NCBI GenBank assembly: GCA_034440635.1
Contig: JAOTON010000385.1
Coordinates: 4,307,001 to 4,371,000, forward strand
Origin: Lepas anatifera
Lineage: Eukaryota > Arthropoda > Thecostraca > Lepadidae
Reading direction: 5' to 3'
Length of the DNA stretch: 64,000 nucleotides
This document shows positions 1 to 10,141 of this stretch, piece after piece. The first letter of the stretch is position 1; the number at the start of each line of letters is the position of its first letter. The notes beneath the pieces are model-generated. The model made no database searches. It worked only from the letters and a program-made list of their open reading frames with translations, and was not told the DNA's origin. A program made the translations under genes and the position numbers.

Positions 1-240
1 GAATGGTCTTTCACAGCGAGTCTATGATCAATGTTTGAGATTTCCCTGATAATTAGAGGTGTTATTTTAATGAGTCACAAACTTTTAGAAAAAAGTAACA
101 AAAAGTTACAAATTTTAGAAAAGAAGAGATATTTATGTTTTAAGCGCATGGAAGTGGAAAACATGTTGTTTCCTGTTGTTCAGGCATCTTTTCTTTTTAA
201 GTGATTATTTTTAGAATTTCGACAAAGTGGTCCATTCCCT
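1..240. other. Intergenic or intronic sequence, no feature seen
   Basis: AT-rich sequence with no recognisable gene or repeat border. It ends where the TTAA of repeat copy A1 begins. Confidence 0.5.
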
Positions 241-418
241 TTAACACCCGCCCCGGTGGGCCTCTGAGCCACCTTCGTCATGGTGGGGGAAGGGCTGTTC
301 AAGATAGCGAAAAAGCGTAAACTTCGGTGGATGTCTAACACAGATTCATGGACAAACTATATCAGTCACTTTTTGGGTCAGGTCAATATTGAGGTCATTA
401 CAGGTCAAAGGAGGTAAT
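241..418 (+). mobile_element. TTAA family A, copy A1, left part
   Basis: The left end of a TTAA-flanked repeat. It starts TTAACACCCGCCCCGGTGGG and carries the 9-mer CCACCTTCG followed by a second, degraded copy of the terminal box. Several GGTCA motifs follow. The sequence breaks off at 418, where element L is inserted, and resumes at 8339. Alignment with copy A2 (36645 onward) shows the two parts join without loss: the 18 bases around the junction match in length. No coding capacity was seen; it is interpreted as a non-autonomous DNA transposon. Confidence 0.75.
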
Positions 419-488
419 AGCCGTTTTCACACGAGGAATAAAGGGAATTTAGTTCCTACTGTTTACCATCCTAAAGGTAAACAGTAGG

Positions 489-1073
489 TACTAGGTAGTT
501 GCATTTCTGGAGCACCAATTTTGTATTCATGAAAAGATTTAAGCTCTTAAGTATGATAATAGATATTTTTACATATTTAGAAGGGCATATCGCACAAAGA
601 TACATTTCTGCTCTGTAGAGCAACATACGCATTTGTGCTAGTAGAAATTCATTTGTTTTGGGATTTATTCATACCCTTGGGATTTTTCCCAGGATCCCGG
701 GTTACTGGTATCGAAGACGGTATTATCAGGATCTATTTTTTTCAACGTCATTGGAATTTCTCAGTTCAAAGACAAACCCAGGGGCAATGGTGATGGGGCG
801 AGGACTCCTTTGGACTGAGCCAAAACACTGCAAATGAACCGACATTGTTCCCACGCGAGGTCTGATGGGTGTTCTGGAAGTTGAATGGGGAACCCAAGTG
901 CCGCCCAAATGTTGGTCGCAGGGCGATGGCGAATTCAGGACTTTATTGGGGACCTTTCTCGCTTTTCTCGCTCCTGCCTCGTAGCAGCCCCCGGCTCTGT
1001 AGTTATTATAACGAATCTGATATTTTCCAGGGGGACTAGATCCCTCCATCCGCCTGCGTAGCGTTTGCCACGG
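489..1073. other. Interior of element L, nothing recognised
   Basis: A mixed-composition stretch. A short - strand open frame at 726-1049 resembles no known family and shows no start context or splice signals. It is treated as non-coding. Confidence 0.4.
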
Positions 1074-2205
1074 GCGGATCTAGAATTGCCGATCGTCGGT
1101 GGGGGGGGGGTGGGCAGCTTCCGAGGGCGGAGCTATCTGGACTTCCGATCTTCTTTTTTCAGCGCCACTTTTGACCGGGAAAGCTATTACGTGGGCGCAA
1201 AATTCTATCGGCAGGTGCTGATTTTTGCATCCTGAGGGGGTGGGAAGCGACGTTTCAGGGGGGCGCATCGACGTTCGAGGGGTGCTGTGACTATTCCAGG
1301 GGGAACCAAGGGTCGCTCGAGAGGGAGGGACACCTTCCCCTTTGCCCCCTGGATCTGCGTATGTCTAGCCCCCTTGAACACAGACAGATCCAGGACTGGC
1401 CATCGGGGGAAGGCGCCTTCCCTGGGGGCGCCATCCAGACCAGGGGATGCCACTTCTGGCCGACTAAATCTATAAAATGGTTGCCAAAGTTATCTGTGGG
1501 CGCTGATTTTCGTATCCTGAGGAGGGGAGTAGGAAGAGACATTTCAGGAGGGGGCACCGACGTTTCAGGGGGCGCCGTGATCATTTCGTAGAGGCACCGT
1601 GACCATCTCAAGGCGCAACTTCCCTGGATCCGCGTATGCCTAGCACCCCTTGTACATAAACAGGTTCATGATTATCAATCAGGGGGGGCATCGGGACTAG
1701 GGTGCGACACTTTTGGCCGGGAAAAACTTTCAGGTGGGCGCAAAACCTTTCGGCGGCGGGGGCCGATTTATGCATCCTTAAGAGGGAGTAGGAAGCAAAA
1801 TTTCAGGGAGGGGGACACCGGCCTTTCAGGGGGCGCCGTGACCATTTCAGGGGGCTTAAAGTGTCGTTCGGGAGGGATGAGCACATGCCTTCTTTGCCCC
1901 TGGATCTGTGTATGCCCGGCTTCCCTTGAACATAGGCAGATCCAGGATTGGCATTCGGAGGGAGGGGCACCCTCCTGTAAGGGGGTGCCTTCCCTTCCCC
2001 ACGTGGGGTGTCATCTAGACCAGGCGCGCCTTTTCTGGTCGACAACTCACCAGGTGGGCTCCAAATATTATCATTGGGCGCCGATTTTCGCATCCTGGGG
2101 GAAGTGACATATCAGGAGGCGCCATCAGCCTTTAGGGCTGCAGTGATTGTTTCAGGGAGCGCCGATGGGCGATGGAGGCATCTGCCTCCTTCGATTCCCG
2201 TATGT
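1074..2205. repeat. Four head-to-tail copies of a G-rich MITE (family F)
   Basis: Four diverged units lie at about 1074-1362, 1376-1640, 1650-1916 and 1926-2205. Each begins near CAGATCCAGGATTGGC or a variant and ends near CCCCTGGATCTGCGTATG, so the ends form an imperfect inverted repeat. The interior repeats motifs such as ATTTCAGGGGGCGCCGTGACC. Single copies recur at 17860-17962 and 63228-63465. The open frames here are by-products of G-rich repeats and are not called genes. Confidence 0.7.
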
Positions 2206-2295
2206 CCCTGTGTCCGCAATTAACTTGGGGGTCCTCAGGTGGAGATCCAAGGGGGTGGGCGAAGGCGTAGCCGCTTCCCTTTGGGATAGGATTAA

Positions 2296-2909
2296 GCACT
2301 GCAAGGCGGCTCTCTTTGATGTCAGATGGGCGTTGATGGGAAGCTCAAACGCCACCCATATATTGGCCAAGGCAGTGGCGGATACAAAGGTGGAGGGCGC
2401 TCGAACCCAAATATGTGCTTATAATAAATGCATAGTTAGATTCCGTTTTGAGCAAATTGCGGAGGAGGTTTGAGCCTGCAGCCCCTCAATGTATTCCTGG
2501 ATCCGCCACTGGTTAAGTGGCCCACAAATTGGGCTGGGGTCCCACGAGTTAGTTTAGGTCCGCAGAAGAGTTGGTCTGGATGTCCCGAAAGTTGCGAAAG
2601 TCCCGAAAGCACTGCAAGGCGGCTCTCTTTGATGTCAGATAGGCGTTGATGGGAAGCTCAAACGCCACCCATATATTGGCCCAGGCAGTGGCGGATACAA
2701 AGGTGGGAGGGCGCTCGAACCCAAATATGTGCTTATAATAAATGCATAGTTAGATTCCGTTTTGAGCAAATTGCGGAGGAGGTTTGAGCCTGCAGCCCCT
2801 CAATGTATTCCTGGATCCGCCACTGGTTAAGTGGCCCACAAATTGGGCTGGGGTCCCACGAGTTAGTTTAGGTCCGCAGAAGAGTTGGTCTGGATGTCCC
2901 GAAAGTTGG
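2296..2909 (+). repeat. Recent 313-bp tandem duplication
   Basis: The sequence from 2296 repeats from 2609 with only a few differences by eye. The unit starts GCACTGCAAGGCGGCTCTCT and ends in a CCCGAAAGTTG motif, which is also repeated at the junction. The near identity suggests a young duplication, or possibly an assembly artefact. Confidence 0.85.
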
Positions 2910-3344
2910 TCTCGGGGGTTCTCAAGAGCTAGTCTGAGTGGTTTTAAATCGTTTATCCCGGGGGCTGTAAAGAGTTTATCTCGGGGCGGTCCAAAATTGT
3001 TTGTTACGAGGGCCCAAAGTATCAGTTTTGGAGTGACCTTACGATTAGTCTCAGGACCCTACCCGGAATGATTTAGTTAAGGGGGCACAATACACTGTCC
3101 GGGGGCGATTTATTTTTACTGGTGATGAAATTATTCGTCTGCCGCCCCGCGCCCAGCCCCACTGGAGGCATGGAATTTGTATTGGGACATTTCCACAAAA
3201 GGGTGTTTTACTTCCTTTCAAAGCGTTCCTTAACCGCACCGATTCGGACTAACACAGAATGTAATATATTTGCAAACTCTTAACTAATCAGATCGTTTGT
3301 GTGGCAACATTTTTTTCTGTGATGATATATTGATAAATATAAAT
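2910..3344. repeat. Degenerate G-type repeat followed by unassigned sequence
   Basis: Up to about 3080 the text cycles through short units like GGTCTCGGGGGTTCTCAAGA, related to the longer family G arrays at 50640, 55080 and 57640. From 3100 to 3344 nothing is recognised. Confidence 0.4.
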
Positions 3345-3393
3345 ATATTGAATAACGGGTTTCCCGGCACCCTTTACAGCTTGGCTATCTCAG
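3345..3393 (+). repeat. Family D fragment, left of a nested C copy
   Basis: The last bases before the C copy (GCTTGGCTATCTCAG) match the inner part of the complete D copies at 17348-17804 and 31130-31586. The D element is truncated on its left side. Confidence 0.65.
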
Positions 3394-3889
3394 TTAACAC
3401 GCGCATTGACGGAGGGCGGATACCCGCCCCCTCCCTTCGGGTTTTTCGAATACAGTAGAAAAAACGGCGGCGCGTAGCGCCGCCATTTTTGCATTTTATA
3501 TACCTCGACCCTGACCTAACCTCAGGTCAGGACAGATCCTTGATTTGACCTATCAAGGTCAAATTATATACCATTCGATTCGGCTGCTTGCTGGGAGGAT
3601 TCATATCGTTCAATTCGTTTTGCTTTATCTTTACTTGTTCAGACGTAATGGCCAAAAAAACTTAATTTACATGTTATCCCTATGACTGCATGTCTTGACC
3701 TCTCGTGACCTTAAATTTGACCTGACAAAAAATGGTTCAACTATTTTCGATGGAGAAGTGGATGGGCTACCCAACGCCGTTTACCGTTCTTCGCTACCTA
3801 CCGTGGTTCTCGAGATCTTAGGGGGGGCGGTACCCGCTCCCCCTCGCCAAAGCGAAGGTGGCTCAGACCCCCGTCAATGCGCGTGTTAA
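3394..3889 (-). mobile_element. TTAA family C, internally deleted copy C1
   Basis: Flanked by TTAA at 3394-3397 and 3886-3889, with terminal repeats CACGCGCATTGACGG on both ends. It is in reverse orientation and lacks the central and distal part present in the 845-862 bp copies. Its right end shows the reverse of CCACCTTCG between two terminal-box remnants. The uninterrupted target can be read in two other D copies (CAGTTAAAATCACG or CAGTTAAAATAACG), which confirms TTAA as the duplicated target. Open frames inside are not genes. Confidence 0.85.
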
Positions 3890-4149
3890 ATCACGTTATA
3901 AAGGTGCAGCGTTGTCTTTAAAGGGAATGTGGCACCTTGGTCCATACGCGTCGGAAAGGGGGGGCAGGGGGCCTGGCCCCACACTTTTTGGCCAAAAATT
4001 TCCTGATCCGTCAAAATGCGAGAAAGCCGGACATTCTTATATCTAACCGCTGCAGAAGGCAACGAGGAGCCCAAATTCGAACAGTTTTTGGTCCTGATGT
4101 TGAAAGTGTTTTGTTAGTATCAGGTTGAAGTTTGGCTGGCCCACCCACT
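3890..4149. repeat. Family D remnants and repeat J
   Basis: 3890-3921 completes the interrupted D copy, ending in TTAA at 3918-3921. The same TTAA opens a second D left end (AAAGGGAATGTGGCACCTTG) that stops at about 3943. Then 4040-4149 (CCCAAATTCGAACAGTTTTTGG and following) reappears in inverted orientation at about 63620-63780, so it is a dispersed repeat, called J here. Confidence 0.55.
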
Positions 4150-4860
4150 TTTTGCCGGTGGCAAAAGTGGGAGGCCGCCCGGGCGCTCCGCGCCCGGGCG
4201 GCCTCCCGCCGTCCAGGGCGGAGGCCGCTCGACGACTGCGTCTCGGCACTCGCCACGCCCTGGCGGCCTCTCACCGTCCGGCGCGGCGGCCGCTCGACGG
4301 TCGCGTCTCGGCGATCGCTGCGCCCGGGCGGCCTCTCGCCGTCCGGCGCGGTGCCCTCCCTGCGGGTCCATGTCTCCAGTCGCCGCGGTGGGGTGGCCTC
4401 CCGCCACCCGCCGCGGCGGCCACTCTGCGGTCTCAACGATCGCCGCGCTCTGACGACCTCTCGCCGTCCGGCGCGGCGGCCGCTCAACGGCTGCGTCTCG
4501 GCGGCCGCTCGACAGCTGCGTCTCGGCGGTCGCCGTGCCTTGGCGGCCTCTCGCCGTCCGGCGCGGCGGCCGCTCGACGGCTGCGTCTCGGCGGTCGCCG
4601 TGCCTTAGCGGCCTCTCGCCGTCCGGAGCGATGTCCTCTCTGCAGCTCCAGGTCTCCGGTCGCCGCGGCGGCTACTCTGCAGTTTCAACGACCGCCGCGC
4701 CCTGGCGGCCTCTCGCCGTCCGGCGTGGCAGCCGCTCGACGGCTGCGTCCCGGCAATCGCCGTACCCTGGCGGCCTCTCGCCGTCCAGAGCGGTGTGCGC
4801 TCTGCGGCTGCACGTCTCCGGTCGCCGTGTGGCGGCATTGCGTCTTTCTCTGCGGCCGGG
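4150..4860. repeat. GC-rich satellite with a unit of about 65 bp
   Basis: About ten units built on GCGGCCTCTCGCCGTCCGGC, a GCGGCGGCCGCTCGACGG stretch and CTGCGTCTCGGCGGTCGCCG. Spacing between two clean units (4543 and 4608) is 65 bp; others are shortened or diverged. The array is very rich in GC and CpG, unlike the AT-rich DNA on its right. Long overlapping open frames on both strands (up to 267 codons) follow from this composition and have no protein-family signature. Confidence 0.85.
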
Positions 4861-5795
4861 ATCTGGCCCGGCGGTTGTGTGCACTATATTGTTCCGCTGT
4901 TTTGTACTGGTACTCATGCATTTTATAATATTGCTTAGCGTAATCATGCCGCCCGGCGCTAGGATTTTAGGGTGCGCACCCATTGTTTTCTTCGTTTTTT
5001 ACCGTTGTAGTGTTTTGCCTGTGTGCGTTGTCGCAAAATACATGTATGGATGGAGGTGGGGATGAAAAAGGAAAATGAAGCACATGCACTGTGAAACAAC
5101 AAGAATGACAAGAACTTGTAAATGATGAAATTGTCAAATTTTACAGAAAATGTGTAAAACACGCGATATTCAGCTCCAGAACCAACCTATGTGTAGTTAA
5201 CCACACAGTTTGTAGCTTAAAATTAACAATTCAAACACAAAATGGTTCTTATTTGAGTAACCTTGAAACATAATTGTCAAACCAGTACCTACATTATCAA
5301 TCATATCAAGTTCAAAGAAAACTAAAATCACAAATCACCTAGAAGTCAACCTGAAGATATTAATAATGTTTAGTTTGATAAAAGTTTCTAATTGAATATC
5401 ATCAGGTTTTGAAATTGGGAAACATAAATCCAGCTTCACAACCACTTGAGAGAACCAGAAGACGATGAAACATGTGAATTTAACCAAAAGATATACAGAG
5501 ATCACATGGAAATCAAACCTCTGAACTAAATGATGCATACCCTGACAGAATATTTAAGCTTCAACATCCTTAAGATGTAAACACATGAATATGAACTTCC
5601 CAATCTGTACACTACGTAAGGACAGTACTTAACAAAAAACAAAAAACATTCAAACAGGTGAATTTCCCAGAATATTTTGTACAAATAAAATGAGATCAGC
5701 CTTAAGACCCATCCCATTAAATATTTCTTTGAAAAGTGGGAATTCAACATTATCAGATAGTTAATAAGTTCAGTACATCATTTTTACTGCTCCAA
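4861..5795. other. AT-rich interior of element L, no gene seen
   Basis: Low-complexity AT-rich sequence with several short - strand frames rich in Phe, Leu and Tyr. None has a domain, good start or splice borders. Confidence 0.45.
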
Positions 5796-7660
5796 AGAAG
5801 ACTGCAGCTCATCAGAATATACATAATTTTGAGTTTTCTAAAAACCCATGAACCCATAAACTGGATTTTATCAGTTTACCAAATACTTTTTTTAGAAAAA
5901 TGGATTTCACATTTTAGTGATTTAAACATAATCAAATATTTAACAAATTGGGTACATAATCTGTACTACTCCGCAGAAGGCTGCAGCTCATCAGAATATC
6001 AATCACTTTGGGTTTTTTCTATAAATTTAAGCACCCATGGACTAAATTTCATCAGCTTCTAAATCACATTTATTTTTAACGAAAATAATTCATATTGAAA
6101 TGAATTCAGCATTATCAAATAATTGGTCTTAATAAATTGGGTATATAATTTGTACTGTTCCACCAAAGACTGCGGCTAACCGGAATATGGATAATCAAGG
6201 TATTTATAAAGAAAATTCACACACCCACAAACTGGATTCCATCAGCTAAACAAATACCTCTTCATTTTCAAGAAAAACACTTCCTATGGCTGGCAACATA
6301 AGCCTACAGCCTACTCTGAATGGTCTCGTGCCAGATGTGTGTGCAGTTTTTCTATAAACTCAAGCACCCATGAATGGATTTTCATCAGCTTCACAACCAC
6401 ATTTATATTTAAGATCATTTTTCATATTTCAATGAATTCTGGATTATCAAATAATTAATAAATTGAGTATATGATGTTTACTGTTCCGTAGAAGACTGCA
6501 GCTAACCAGAATATGGGTAATCATGGGATTTATTTAAAAATTCATACACCCACAAACTGGATTCCATCAGCTTAACAAATACCTATTTATTTTCAAGAAA
6601 AACACTTCATATGGCTAGCAGCATAAGCTTACAACTTACTCTGAATGGTCTCGTGGTAGATGTATGTGCTAATTTTTTCTATAAATGTAAGCACTCATGA
6701 ACTGATTTTTCATTAGCTTCACAATCACATTCATACTTAAGATCATTTTTCATATTTTAATGAATTCAGGATTATCAAATAATTAATAAATTGAGTATAT
6801 GATTTTTACTGTTCCGCAGAAGACTGCGGCTAACCAGAATATGGATAATCATGGGATTTATTTAAAAATTCATACACCCACAAACTGGATTCCATTAGCT
6901 GAACAAATACCTATTCATTTTCAAGAAAAATACACTTCATATGGCTAGCAGCATAAGCCTACAACTTACCCTGAATGGTTTCGTGGTAGATGTGTGTGCA
7001 AAGTTTTTTCTTTAAATTTAAACACTCATGAACTGAATTTCATCAGCTTCACAATCACATTTATATTTAAGATCATTTGTCATATTTTAATGAATTCAGG
7101 ATTATCAAATAATTAATGAATTGAGTATATGCTTTTTACTGTTCCGCAGAAGACTGCGGCGAACCAGAATATGGATAATCATGGGATTTATATAAAAATT
7201 CATACACCCACAAACTGGATTGCATCAGCTAAACAAATACCTCTTCATTTTCAAGAAAAACACTTCCTATGGCTGGCAACATAAGCCTACAGCCTACTCT
7301 GAATGGTCTCGTGCCAGATGTGTGTGCAGTTTTTCTATAAACTCAAGCACCCATGAATCGATTTTCATCAGCTTCACAATCACATTTATTTTTAAGAACA
7401 TTTTTCATATTTTAATGAATACATCAGTATCAAATAATTAATAAACTTGGTATATGATTTTTATTGTTCCACAGAAGACTGCGGCTAACCAGAATATGGA
7501 TAATCATGGGATTTATTGAAAAATTCATACACCCACAAACTGTATTCCATCAGCTTAGCAAATACCTATTTATTTTCAAGAAAAATACACTGCATATGGG
7601 TAGCAGCATAAGCCTACAACTTACTGTGAAGGTTTTCTGCTTGACCACGTGGTAGATGTT
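5796..7660 (+). repeat. AT-rich satellite with a unit of about 328 bp
   Basis: The landmark AGACTGCRGC followed by CAGAATAT recurs near 5798, 5976, 6166, 6493, 6821, 7151 and 7476. The last four intervals are 327, 328, 330 and 325 bp, while the first two are shortened units of about 180-190 bp. Other landmarks in each unit are CACCCACAAACTGGATT and CATATGGCTAGCAGCATAAG. The weak open frames at 7220-7655 are part of the array. Confidence 0.85.
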
Positions 7661-8258
7661 TTTGTGAATGTTTCTAACTAATCAATTGGAAGAGCACATC
7701 TCTAACTTAGTTTTCCTATTTAAACACCTGCCATATCAATTATTTTGACCAATTGATTGGCAGCAACTTTGCAATGACAAACCTATGCATCACACATCTG
7801 AATTCCTAAGATATTTGCCCATCAACAATGGCTGCCTGGACATCCAACAATTTGCCAGAAAATTTGGGGTGGCAGCATGGGGTTAATTTCTGTTATCTTG
7901 AGAAAAGTTTGCGAAGGGTGAACATATCCCAAGTTTCGTGAACCGTGAGTGCTGCTGATTGGTTAAAATGCTCACGGCAGCATAGGCAGAGGCTAAGTAC
8001 CCTCCTACTAGAATTGTACTTTTCCCAAGGTGGAACTTTGCCAGATGTAAATTCCGACCGAGCGGGTCGGAACATTCGGTGGAGGGGCTCGCGTACTACT
8101 TATTCCCACGAAGGGATTATGGCTTAGATTTAAGGGAATTTCTATGAATATTCTGAATGAGGATGATTGCAGATCACTTAAAATCATACAATATCTATTT
8201 TATAATTGTATTTTGGTCCCAGATGAGCTCTTGGGCACCAAAATGTGCGTATCTAAAA
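7661..8258. other. Right interior of element L, nothing recognised
   Basis: No gene seen. A short GC-richer stretch at 8040-8110 includes the inverted repeat TTCCGACC/GGTCGGAA, which could be a small hairpin. Confidence 0.4.
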
Positions 8259-8338
8259 CCTACTATTCACCCGGGTAAATAGTAGGAAGGTGAATAGTAT
8301 GAACTAAGTTCCATTTATTTCCTCGTGTGAAAACGGCT

Positions 8339-9124
8339 AATATGTTAGAGAAGAGTTTCTGGGCTCTAGTGTCTGGTATAGTTCGAATCAATTTTTAAGC
8401 ACCATTCGCTTCATCTCGTTATGGCGAATTAAATTATGTATGATATGACTATACTAGATCAAAACACAAAAATGACCTGACATGAGGTCAGGTCAAGGTC
8501 AATATCTGATCTAATATAGTCAATATGCATATCGATCGACTTCCGATAAAAATTCAACCGTAATAGTATCAAAATAAAATTTGTATCGTCATTTCCTTTA
8601 AAGTTATTGACCCAAGTCCGAAAACCTGCTTTGTAGCCCCAGATGACCTCTCAGAGGTCATAGGTCAAAAATTGAAATATGAACCTGGAAAGTGGCCAAG
8701 GAAATTACGACTTGGAGAATATTGAGGTATTCCCAGCTGTATCTACACAAATGTCACCCAATTTGTGTTTTCCCCATGCATTTCCAATGAAGACGTCATG
8801 ATCTACATAAGTCTGTTCCTAGGTCATTGATATCAAAAATACCGGACCGTATTTTGTAGCGCTCGGTGGGCCCTTTGTGTGGTATACGTTTAAATTCGAT
8901 AGATTCTTCCTTTTCTTACTTATGCCACCTTAAGTATTTTTTGAGGTTGAGGTCACTTGGCCTGCACTGGTGACCCTAACCTGAGATGACCCAACCTTAA
9001 AATATTGTAGAATGATCAAAGATCAGGTCTGCCAAGTACGGCGGCGCTTTGCACTTGTTTTTTCGTGCCGCCGAAAAACCCGAGAGGAGGGGTGTTCAAA
9101 CACCCCACTAGGGCGAGGGTTAAT
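8339..9124 (+). mobile_element. TTAA family A, copy A1, right part
   Basis: Continues A1 after the L insertion and aligns over its length with A2 at 36846-37478 and 42290-42458. It contains clusters such as GACCTGACATGAGGTCAGGTC and ends GGGCGAGGGTTAA, with TTAA at 9121-9124. Near the right end a GC-rich stem (GGCGGCGC ... GTGCCGCC) surrounds a T-run, a feature shared with family C. No coding sequence. Confidence 0.75.
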
Positions 9125-9483
9125 ATTGTGGCTGTGATATTTGCACCCCTCTATCATCATCTAGAACTTAGCGTGCACGGTCCTGTAGCACCGAGTTTGC
9201 CTATGTATTTCTAAGCTTTGCTTTCAAATGTCCTCATTTCTGAGGCATACGCAGAGCGTCAGAAGTCATATTTTTGGGCGCCTGTCAGGTAAGATATGAG
9301 CCTTGATATCAAACACGACACAATTCTTAGAGTGGAGTAGTACAAATTGTAGTCACAACACTTACAATAGGATGTTAGAGAAGCCAATGTAACGTCAAAT
9401 AGAACATTAACATCCAATAGTCCTGAAGCAGACCTGAAAGACGTAAAAATGGCCAACCGGGGAACTGGGCGTCCGATCAAGTC
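9125..9483. other. Intron sequence upstream of the SLC5 exon
   Basis: No repeat or exon recognised. It lies between the A1 right end and the GA microsatellite and is presumably intronic to the SLC5 gene. Confidence 0.4.
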
Positions 9484-9560
<77 letters not shown>

Positions 9561-9690
9561 GGAGAGAGAGGAGAGAGGGAGAGGGAGAGGGAGAGAGAGG
9601 GAGAGGGAGAGAGAGGAGAGAGAGAGAGAGAGAGGGAGAGAAAGAGAGGGAGAGAGGAGAGAGAGAGAGAGAGAGGGAGAGAGAGAGCCC
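9484..9690. repeat. Long (GA)n microsatellite
   Basis: About 200 bp of AG dinucleotides, pure to about 9553 and then interrupted by extra G. It produces long Ser-Leu and Arg-Glu open frames on the two strands, which are not genes. Confidence 0.95.
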
Positions 9691-9710
9691 CACGTCAGCA
9701 CGGTCCCGTC

Positions 9711-9950
9711 CGCTGAGGTGACCGGTCTTCGTGTTCTGTAGCAGGGCACAGTGTCCCGTCTTCTGAAGTGACCCGTCTTCGTGTTCCGTGCAAGGGCACA
9801 GTGACGGGTCCGCTGAGGTGACCCGTCTTCTGTGGAAGGGCACAGCGACGGGTCCGCTGAGGTGACCCGTCTTCGTGTTCTGTGGCAGGGCACAGTGTCC
9901 CGTTCGCTGAGGTGACCCGTCTTCGTGTTCTGTGGCAGGGCACGGTGACG
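9711..9950 (+). repeat. 50-bp minisatellite containing repeated 3' splice-site sequence
   Basis: Nearly five units of about 50 bp, each of the form CGCTGAGGTGACCCGTCTTC, GTGTTCTGTGGCAG, GGCACAGTGACGGGT. The final unit runs directly into the SLC5 exon: its TTCTGTGGCAG is the exon's splice acceptor and GGCACGGTGACGGG is the first coding sequence. Earlier units carry near copies of the same acceptor and exon start. The array probably arose by slippage from the intron-exon border. Confidence 0.85.
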
Positions 9951-10141
9951 GGCCTGGTGGCAGGCATGGTGATGGCGCTGTGGGGTTCGTTTGGAAGCTA
10001 CTTCAGTGACCTCCCTCCTCCCACGACTCTACCCAGCCGCACGGACGGCTGCGGCTTGAACGCCACTCTCCCCAGCACTGCAGCCACGTTCTACAGCAAC
10101 AGCACTCTGCTCCACAGCGACGATGCCGTCGACATTGAGAG
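9939..10141 (+). CDS. SLC5 sodium/solute symporter gene 1, third-last coding exon
   Basis: This exon encodes a late membrane segment and an extracellular loop of an SLC5 transporter, most like the sodium-coupled monocarboxylate transporters (SLC5A8/A12). Those proteins sit in the plasma membrane and move lactate-like anions with sodium. The translation opens with the membrane helix VTGLVAGMVMALWGSFGSYF, followed by a Pro-rich loop with two N-glycosylation sequons (NAT and NST), which matches the loop of SMCT proteins. The acceptor is TTCTGTGGCAG and the donor AG|GTAATG. The exon begins in phase 0 and leaves two bases, which join exactly to the exon at 19033. The earlier exons must lie left of the window or be hidden in repeats. 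The family call is from recognition, not from a search. Confidence 0.85.

Larger units (their letters stand above)
419..8338. mobile_element. Element L: 7.9 kb terminal-inverted-repeat element inserted in A1
   Basis: Both ends read AGCCGTTTTCACACGAGGAA inward, and the match continues with mismatches for about 50 bp. AAT stands on both sides (416-418 and 8339-8341), and removing the element restores family A, so a 3-bp target duplication fits; TAA shifted by one base is an alternative and would suit PIF/Harbinger-like transposons. Just inside each terminal repeat is a perfect hairpin: 455-467 pairs with 476-488, and 8259-8272 with 8273-8286. The interior holds satellites and nested elements but no recognisable transposase, so mobility must come from elsewhere. 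The superfamily is unassigned. Confidence 0.7.

Noticed and set aside
4125..4928. 267-codon open frame on the + strand
   Set aside because: It lies in the GC-rich 65-bp satellite; several frames on both strands are open for the same reason, and there is no domain.
5065..5740. Several Phe/Leu/Tyr-rich - strand frames
   Set aside because: AT-rich composition alone explains them; no membrane-protein family or splice borders fit.
9259..9843. 194-codon Ser-Leu-rich frame on the - strand and Arg-Glu-rich frame on the + strand
   Set aside because: Products of the (GA)n microsatellite.
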